From: CAKSEI01 sp964403505 | GTDB taxonomy: Bacteria; Bacillota; Clostridia; Oscillospirales; CAG-272 | Direction of reading: 5' to 3' | DNA length: 10,343 bases | Assembly (NCBI GenBank): GCA_964403505.1 | Contig: CAYOFP010000034.1 | Coordinates: forward strand, 1 to 10,343 | Part shown: positions 7,011 through 10,343 of the stretch, piece after piece | How positions within the stretch are numbered: the first letter of the stretch is position 1 | How the letters are laid out: each line of letters opens with the position of its first letter | Notes under the pieces: model-generated | What the model was told of the DNA's origin: nothing | Databases searched by the model: none | The model's input: only the letters and a program-made list of their open reading frames with translations | Translations under genes and position numbers: made by a program

Positions 7011-7343
7011 ATGAGTGAAATTACAAGGATAATCGGACAACGTGTTCGTAATTATAGGACTGAAAAAGGATTAAGTCAGGAGAAACTCGCTGAAATGTCA
7101 GGTTGTCATCCCACCTACATCGGTCAGGTTGAGCGGGGAGAAAAGAACGCTACACTTGAGAGCCTTGAAAAGATCGCTTCTGCCATGAGCGTTCCTCTTT
7201 CTAAACTTTTTGAAAAAATCGGCGAGGATAATACCGATAGTATCCCTATGAAATGTTATGAGTTTATTGCTTCAAAAAGCAAATCCGATCAAGAGCATTT
7301 ATACAAAATGTTAGTTGAGATGGACAAATACAAAAATCAATAA
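7011..7343 (+). CDS. XRE-family helix-turn-helix transcriptional regulator
   Basis: A 110-residue DNA-binding protein of the XRE (Cro/CI-like) family. Residues 6-66 form the helix-turn-helix domain: IGQRVRNYRTEKGLSQEKLA, then SGCHPTYIGQVERGEKN with the recognition helix around 33-42, then a LESLEKIASAMSVPLSKLF helix pair. Residues 80-108 are a charged, probably helical tail that may dimerise. No sensor or enzyme domain is present, so the signal is not evident. GGAGG (6999-7003) lies 7 bases before the ATG. It is divergent to the ABC operon and the repeat boxes lie between them, so it likely controls that operon and itself. The gene is more AT-rich than the ABC genes it faces, compatible with separate origin. 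Confidence 0.88.
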   Translation: MSEITRIIGQRVRNYRTEKGLSQEKLAEMSGCHPTYIGQVERGEKNATLESLEKIASAMSVPLSKLFEKIGEDNTDSIPMKCYEFIASKSKSDQEHLYKMLVEMDKYKNQ

Positions 7344-7351
7344 GCATATAC

Positions 7352-7384
7352 AAGATGCCGCCCAAGATGGGCGGCATCTTTTTT
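7352..7384 (+). terminator. Strong intrinsic terminator of the XRE gene
   Basis: A perfect 12-bp stem, AAGATGCCGCCC (7352-7363) and GGGCGGCATCTT (7369-7380), with loop AAGAT, followed by more T to give six T in a row (7379-7384). It starts 8 bases after the XRE stop codon. The next gene is convergent and ends 10 bases beyond, so the hairpin may also stop its transcript, though the T run is only on the + strand. Confidence 0.9.
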
Positions 7385-7394
7385 CCTATTATGA

Positions 7395-8357
7395 CTACTG
7401 TGCGCATTTTTCACATGGCGTTAATCGGGCAGATATTGCGGCTTCCATTGTTGTTTCGTATGAGTTTTTACCGCCGCAGTCAGGATCAAAATGATATCTT
7501 TTGCCGGAAGGCGTTCTGTACACCTTCGCTCCGTGCGTGTTGTTTGTATTACTTTGCGAACCGGAATTGCCGTTCGGCACCGTTTCGCTCGGGGGTGTAG
7601 CCGGCGGCTCTTGTGCCTGCGCTTCGGCCTCTTTCCTCGCTTGTTCCTCCGCTTCCCTTTGTGCCTGTGCTTCGGATTCTTTTCTCGCTTGCTCTTCCGC
7701 TTCCCTTTGTGCCTGTGCTTCGGATTCTTTTCTCGCTTGTTCCTCCGCTTCCCTTTGCGCCTGCGCTTCGGATTCTTTTCTCGCTTGTTCCTCTGCTTCT
7801 TTTTGCGCCTGCGCTTCGGATTCTTCTTTTTGTTTCTTTTCCTGTTCTAATCTATCATTATCGACGACATTCACAAACACCCGATTGCTTTCCTCGCCGC
7901 TTGCAGATCTAACATAAACATCACAAATGCCCTCAGAAACCGATTGTATTTTCAGTATGATTTCATTTGCGGTATCATTAACTCTTTGTACCGTGGCTAC
8001 TTGCTCGTCCGTAGTACAATACTCCAACACCTCTGCCTTCAATTTTTCAGTCCGGATCTCTAAAACAACCTCTTTTGATTCTCCGACATCCAAAAGAACT
8101 ACTGATTCATTAAAGCACAGCTTGGGTGTTTTATCCGCCGTGTTCGATACAGCGACTGTGAATAAACCAAACAAAACAATCGGTAAAATAACCTGAATAT
8201 ATTTAATATTTATTTTTGTCTTCTTGTAGAACACGGGCAGTAAACTTATCCCGAATAATACCATAAAAACGCCCGCAAGAATACTGTTGATAAACATCCC
8301 GAACAATCCGGAAATAATCATAAGACATCCAAAAATATTTCTCAATACATTTTTCAT
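7395..8357 (-). CDS. Membrane-anchored protein with Ig-like segment, 16-residue repeats and C-terminal Cys/His domain
   Basis: A 320-residue protein I do not recognise by name. Three hydrophobic segments (about 9-23, 24-43 and 52-71) anchor the N terminus, so the rest probably lies outside the cell. Residues 80-166 resemble a bacterial Ig-like (BIG2-type) domain: a GESKEVVLEI strand, 'DEQVATVQRV' and a closing VFVNVVD. Residues 179-249 are 4.4 copies of a 16-residue repeat (ESEAQAQREAEEQARK), highly helical and charged. A Pro/Ser/Asn-rich linker follows (251-276). The last 42 residues read VYRTPSGKRYHF then a Cys294 and a final PCEKC, with His289, Cys294, Cys315 and Cys318 as likely metal ligands. 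This small domain recurs at the C terminus of various Gram-positive surface and nuclease proteins. AGGAG (8368-8364) is 6 bases before the ATG. The function is unknown; a cell-envelope or sensing role is a guess. Confidence 0.8.
   Translation of the reverse strand: MKNVLRNIFGCLMIISGLFGMFINSILAGVFMVLFGISLLPVFYKKTKINIKYIQVILPIVLFGLFTVAVSNTADKTPKLCFNESVVLLDVGESKEVVLEIRTEKLKAEVLEYCTTDEQVATVQRVNDTANEIILKIQSVSEGICDVYVRSASGEESNRVFVNVVDNDRLEQEKKQKEESEAQAQKEAEEQARKESEAQAQREAEEQARKESEAQAQREAEEQARKESEAQAQREAEEQARKEAEAQAQEPPATPPSETVPNGNSGSQSNTNNTHGAKVYRTPSGKRYHFDPDCGGKNSYETTMEAAISARLTPCEKCAQ
7611..7823 (-). repeat. 48-bp in-frame tandem repeat, 4.4 copies
   Basis: Units lie at 7823-7776, 7775-7728, 7727-7680 and 7679-7632, with a partial unit at 7631-7611. 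Adjacent full units differ at only 3-4 of 48 bases, and several differences change no amino acid. The 48-bp period keeps the frame, so copy-number change would lengthen or shorten the helical stalk without breaking the gene. Confidence 0.9.
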
Positions 8358-8439
8358 TTCTATCTCCTTTGTTTTCTTTTCGCTTGAATATATTCCTACT
8401 CCGCGTTAGGTCTGATTCAGAAAGAACTCACTCCCACTC

Positions 8440-8474
8440 GTTCATGAACAATCCATTCTAAACAAATTTGTTTA
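8440..8474. promoter_or_regulatory. Two perfect palindromes in the leader of the surface-protein gene
   Basis: TAAACAAATTTGTTTA (8459-8474) is a perfect 16-bp palindrome, and GTTCATGAAC (8440-8449) is a perfect 10-bp palindrome 9 bases away. Both lie between the predicted transcription start (about 8553) and the start codon at 8357. They could bind a dimeric regulator as roadblock operators; no regulator is identifiable. Confidence 0.35.
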
Positions 8475-8559
8475 CGAGATTTAGCAAAGAGTATCTACAT
8501 TATTTGAATTATCGGTAAAGCATACACTGTCATATAAGAATATATTAACTATTATACTA

Positions 8560-8588
8560 ATAATAGCACAAAACTCCGTTTTTTTCAA
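8560..8588 (-). promoter_or_regulatory. Extended -10 promoter of the surface-protein gene
   Basis: On the - strand, TTGAAA (8588-8583) and TATTAT (8565-8560) are 17 bases apart, with TG one base before the -10 (8568-8567), an extended -10 element. The predicted start near 8553 gives a leader of about 195 nt. A second TATAAT (8556-8551) lies just downstream but has no matching -35. Confidence 0.6.
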
Positions 8589-8679
8589 CATATAGTGTTA
8601 AATTCAAAAAAATATTTCAAAAAATGGATGTAACGATTTCTCATTTTCACCGAATGACTTAAGCATTAATATGTAAAAG

Positions 8680-8712
8680 GAGCTAACAGACTTCGAAAAA
8701 ATCTGTTAGCTC
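8680..8712 (-). terminator. Probable guaA terminator hairpin
   Basis: GAGCTAACAGA (8680-8690) and TCTGTTAGCTC (8702-8712) form a perfect 11-bp stem with an 11-base loop. On the - strand it is followed by CTTTTAC and preceded by an A-rich stretch, as for intrinsic terminators. It lies about 100 bases past the guaA stop and upstream of the surface-protein promoter. The + strand side is also T-rich (TTTATTTA), so it may work both ways. Confidence 0.7.
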
Positions 8713-8812
8713 TTTATTTATGAATATTCTGAAAGTGTTGCCAAACTGTTGTCACGAGGGCATTTTCAGTTTGAAAATGTCGTAATATCAAAGCTTTTCG
8801 GCATTCTTGGTA
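8713..8812. other. Untranslated stretch after guaA, with a small inverted repeat
   Basis: About 100 bases between the guaA stop and its probable terminator, with no coding sequence seen. The only structure is a perfect 8-bp inverted repeat, CATTTTCA (8761-8768) and TGAAAATG (8772-8779), with a 3-base loop and no T run, so it is not itself a convincing terminator. Confidence 0.4.
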
Positions 8813-10343
8813 TTACTCCCACTCAACGGTTGCCGGGGGTTTGGAGGTTATGTCGTAGACTACTCGGTTGATGCCTTTTACTTCGTTCGTTATCCGATTT
8901 GAGACTCTCGCAAGAAGGTCATACGGTATCTTTGCCCAATCGGCCGTCATAAAGTCATCGGTCGTTACCGCACGGAGGACGATGAGGTCCTCATACGTTC
9001 TGTGATCTCCCATAACTCCGACGGAGTGCACTCCCGGAAGCACGGCGAAAAACTGAGCAAGCTCGCTTTCATAGCCTGTTTTTGCCATCTCATCTCTGAA
9101 AACAGCGTCTGCCTCCTGCAAAAGCGCTATCTTCTCTGCTGTGATCTCGCCAATTATCCTGACACCCAGTCCGGGTCCCGGGAACGGCTGTCTCCACACG
9201 AGTTCTTTCGGGATACCGAGCTTCTCGCCGACACGTCTTACCTCATCCTTGAAAAGGCTTGCGAGCGGTTCGATAACACCGAGAAACTCTACATCATCCG
9301 GGATCTCTACCTTATTGTGATGCGTCTTTATCTTATCTGCATCACCTTTTCCAGATTCGATACAGTCGGGATAAATCGTTCCCTGTGCAAAAAATCCCTT
9401 TTCCTCCTGCTTGCGTATCTCGTCCCAGAACGCCTTATAAAACTCTGCGCCGATGATCTTTCTCTTCTCTTCCGGATCGGTCACTCCCTTAAGTGCCGCC
9501 AGAAAACGCTCGCCGCAGTTTACTCTGACAAAATTCATATCAAACATTGTGGTAAATGTCCGCTCGACGAAGTCGCCCTCGTCTTTTCTCATAAGACCTT
9601 GATCGACAAAAACACATGTGAGCTTATCACCGATAGCCCGGGAGAGAAGACCTGCCGCAACGGAAGAGTCCACACCGCCCGAAAGGCCGAGAATCACCCT
9701 CTTATCGCCGATTTTTTCACGGAGCTCTGCTACGGTATTATCAATAAAATCATCCATGACCCAATCTCCGCTGCATCCGCAGATAAGATACAGGAAATTG
9801 TGAAGCATTTTCTGTCCGTATTCGCTGTGAGTTACCTCTGGATGGAACTGCACTGCATAGATTTTTTCAGATTTATTCTCCATAGCGGCGCAGGGGCAAT
9901 CATCTGTCGTGCCGATAACCGCAAAGCCGTCGGGCGCTTCTGAAATATAGTCTGTATGGCTCATCCAGACCGTACTCTTTTCCGGGATGCCGTCAAAAAG
10001 CAGGCTGTCCTTTGTCGAGACAGTGATCTTTCCGTACTCCGAAACGGGCGCTGTCGCCACCTTGCCATGACGCATATATGCGATCAGCTGACAGCCGTAG
10101 CATATACCGAGCACGGGAATGCCGAGCTTCAATATCTCCTCGGTATAATGGGGAGAGCTCTCGTCATAGACGCTGTTCGGTCCGCCCGTAAAAATTATCC
10201 CCTTATAATCATTTTCCTTTATCTTTTCTATCGGAACAGTATACGGCAATATCTCTGCATATACATTATTATCACGTACTCTGCGTGCGATAAGCTGATT
10301 ATACTGACCGCCGAAATCAAGAACGATAACGGTCTGATGCTGG
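8813..10343 (-). CDS. guaA: GMP synthase (glutamine-hydrolysing), first few residues beyond window edge
   Basis: GuaA makes GMP from XMP using ATP and ammonia from glutamine, the last step of guanine nucleotide synthesis in the cytosol. Reading to the window edge gives 509 residues, starting QHQTVIVLDFGGQYNQLIAR, so only about 2-4 residues are missing from a protein usually just over 510 long. The TTG at 10249, which could be mistaken for a start, is an internal leucine (EILPYTVP). The glutaminase domain shows GICYGCQL with nucleophile Cys81 and FHPEV with His167 and Glu169. The ATP pyrophosphatase domain has the P-loop LSGGVDSS (220-227), QGTIYPD and QPFPGPGLGVRI. The C-terminal dimerisation domain ends in the family's SKPPATVEWE. 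All key residues are present. No start or promoter can be judged because they lie outside the window. Confidence 0.98.
   Translation of the reverse strand, partial: QHQTVIVLDFGGQYNQLIARRVRDNNVYAEILPYTVPIEKIKENDYKGIIFTGGPNSVYDESSPHYTEEILKLGIPVLGICYGCQLIAYMRHGKVATAPVSEYGKITVSTKDSLLFDGIPEKSTVWMSHTDYISEAPDGFAVIGTTDDCPCAAMENKSEKIYAVQFHPEVTHSEYGQKMLHNFLYLICGCSGDWVMDDFIDNTVAELREKIGDKRVILGLSGGVDSSVAAGLLSRAIGDKLTCVFVDQGLMRKDEGDFVERTFTTMFDMNFVRVNCGERFLAALKGVTDPEEKRKIIGAEFYKAFWDEIRKQEEKGFFAQGTIYPDCIESGKGDADKIKTHHNKVEIPDDVEFLGVIEPLASLFKDEVRRVGEKLGIPKELVWRQPFPGPGLGVRIIGEITAEKIALLQEADAVFRDEMAKTGYESELAQFFAVLPGVHSVGVMGDHRTYEDLIVLRAVTTDDFMTADWAKIPYDLLARVSNRITNEVKGINRVVYDITSKPPATVEWE

Noticed and set aside
7611..7823. 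CRISPR array
   Set aside because: The 48-bp units are directly contiguous with no unique spacers, and they translate in frame as a protein repeat.
7491..7917. Two + strand frames rich in Cys/Ala/Ser or Leu/Phe repeats
   Set aside because: They are antisense readings of the 48-bp repeats of the surface-protein gene; the - strand frame has the anchor, Ig-like segment and a proper ribosome binding site.
8624..8662. Small + strand gene of 12 codons starting ATGGATGTAACG
   Set aside because: Too short, no ribosome binding site and no independent support.
9002..9943. Long + strand reading frame of 313 codons
   Set aside because: It lies wholly antisense to guaA, whose reading frame has all family motifs; the antisense translation has no recognisable domain and no convincing ribosome binding site.
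10247..10249. TTG start for guaA
   Set aside because: The frame continues upstream with QHQTVIVLDFGGQYNQ, the conserved N terminus of GuaA, so this TTG is internal.

Overview
The window looks like a chromosomal segment from a gut-type Clostridia (Bacillota, probably Ruminococcus/Oscillospiraceae-like). The grounds are strong GGAGG-type ribosome binding sites, a macrodomain plus class M sirtuin pair of the kind known from Firmicutes and related microbes, a clostridial-looking heterodimeric ABC exporter, and a GMP synthase of the usual bacterial architecture. The assignment is inferred from gene content and style only. The large genes have moderate base composition, while the intergenic regions and the small regulator gene are clearly more AT-rich.

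Region 1 (1-3005, + strand) is a tight four-gene operon: a nitroreductase-family flavoprotein (5' end cut by the window), a zinc-containing macrodomain ADP-ribosyl hydrolase, a class M sirtuin (SirTM, predicted protein ADP-ribosyltransferase) whose start overlaps the macrodomain gene by 77 bases, and a DUF5131 / phage Gp37-Gp68 family protein with a radical-SAM-like cysteine motif. It ends at a hairpin shared with the convergent ABC operon. The macrodomain and SirTM form a writer/eraser pair for reversible protein ADP-ribosylation. The usual lipoyl-carrier partners (GcvH-like protein, LplA2) are not in the window, and the DUF5131 protein sits in the downstream slot. This is the most interesting arrangement here.

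Region 2 (3007-7384) holds two overlapping ABC half-transporter genes on the - strand, forming a probable heterodimeric type I exporter, and a divergent XRE-family regulator on the + strand. The intergenic region carries three near-identical 16-bp boxes spaced exactly 30 bp apart. The first covers the -10 and the second abuts the -35 of a clear - strand promoter for the ABC operon. The simplest reading is that the XRE protein represses or tunes the exporter and probably itself. The ABC leader is long (about 240 nt) and contains several small hairpins.

Region 3 (7395-8357, - strand) encodes a membrane-anchored surface protein with three N-terminal membrane segments, an Ig-like segment, 4.4 copies of a 16-residue E/A/Q/R repeat and a C-terminal Cys/His domain. 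It has a recognisable extended -10 promoter and a long leader containing a perfect 16-bp palindrome.

Region 4 (8813-10343, - strand) is guaA, GMP synthase, complete except for the first few residues, which lie beyond the right edge. A hairpin at 8680-8712 is its likely terminator. No rRNA, tRNA, CRISPR array, insertion sequence or prophage structural gene was seen.
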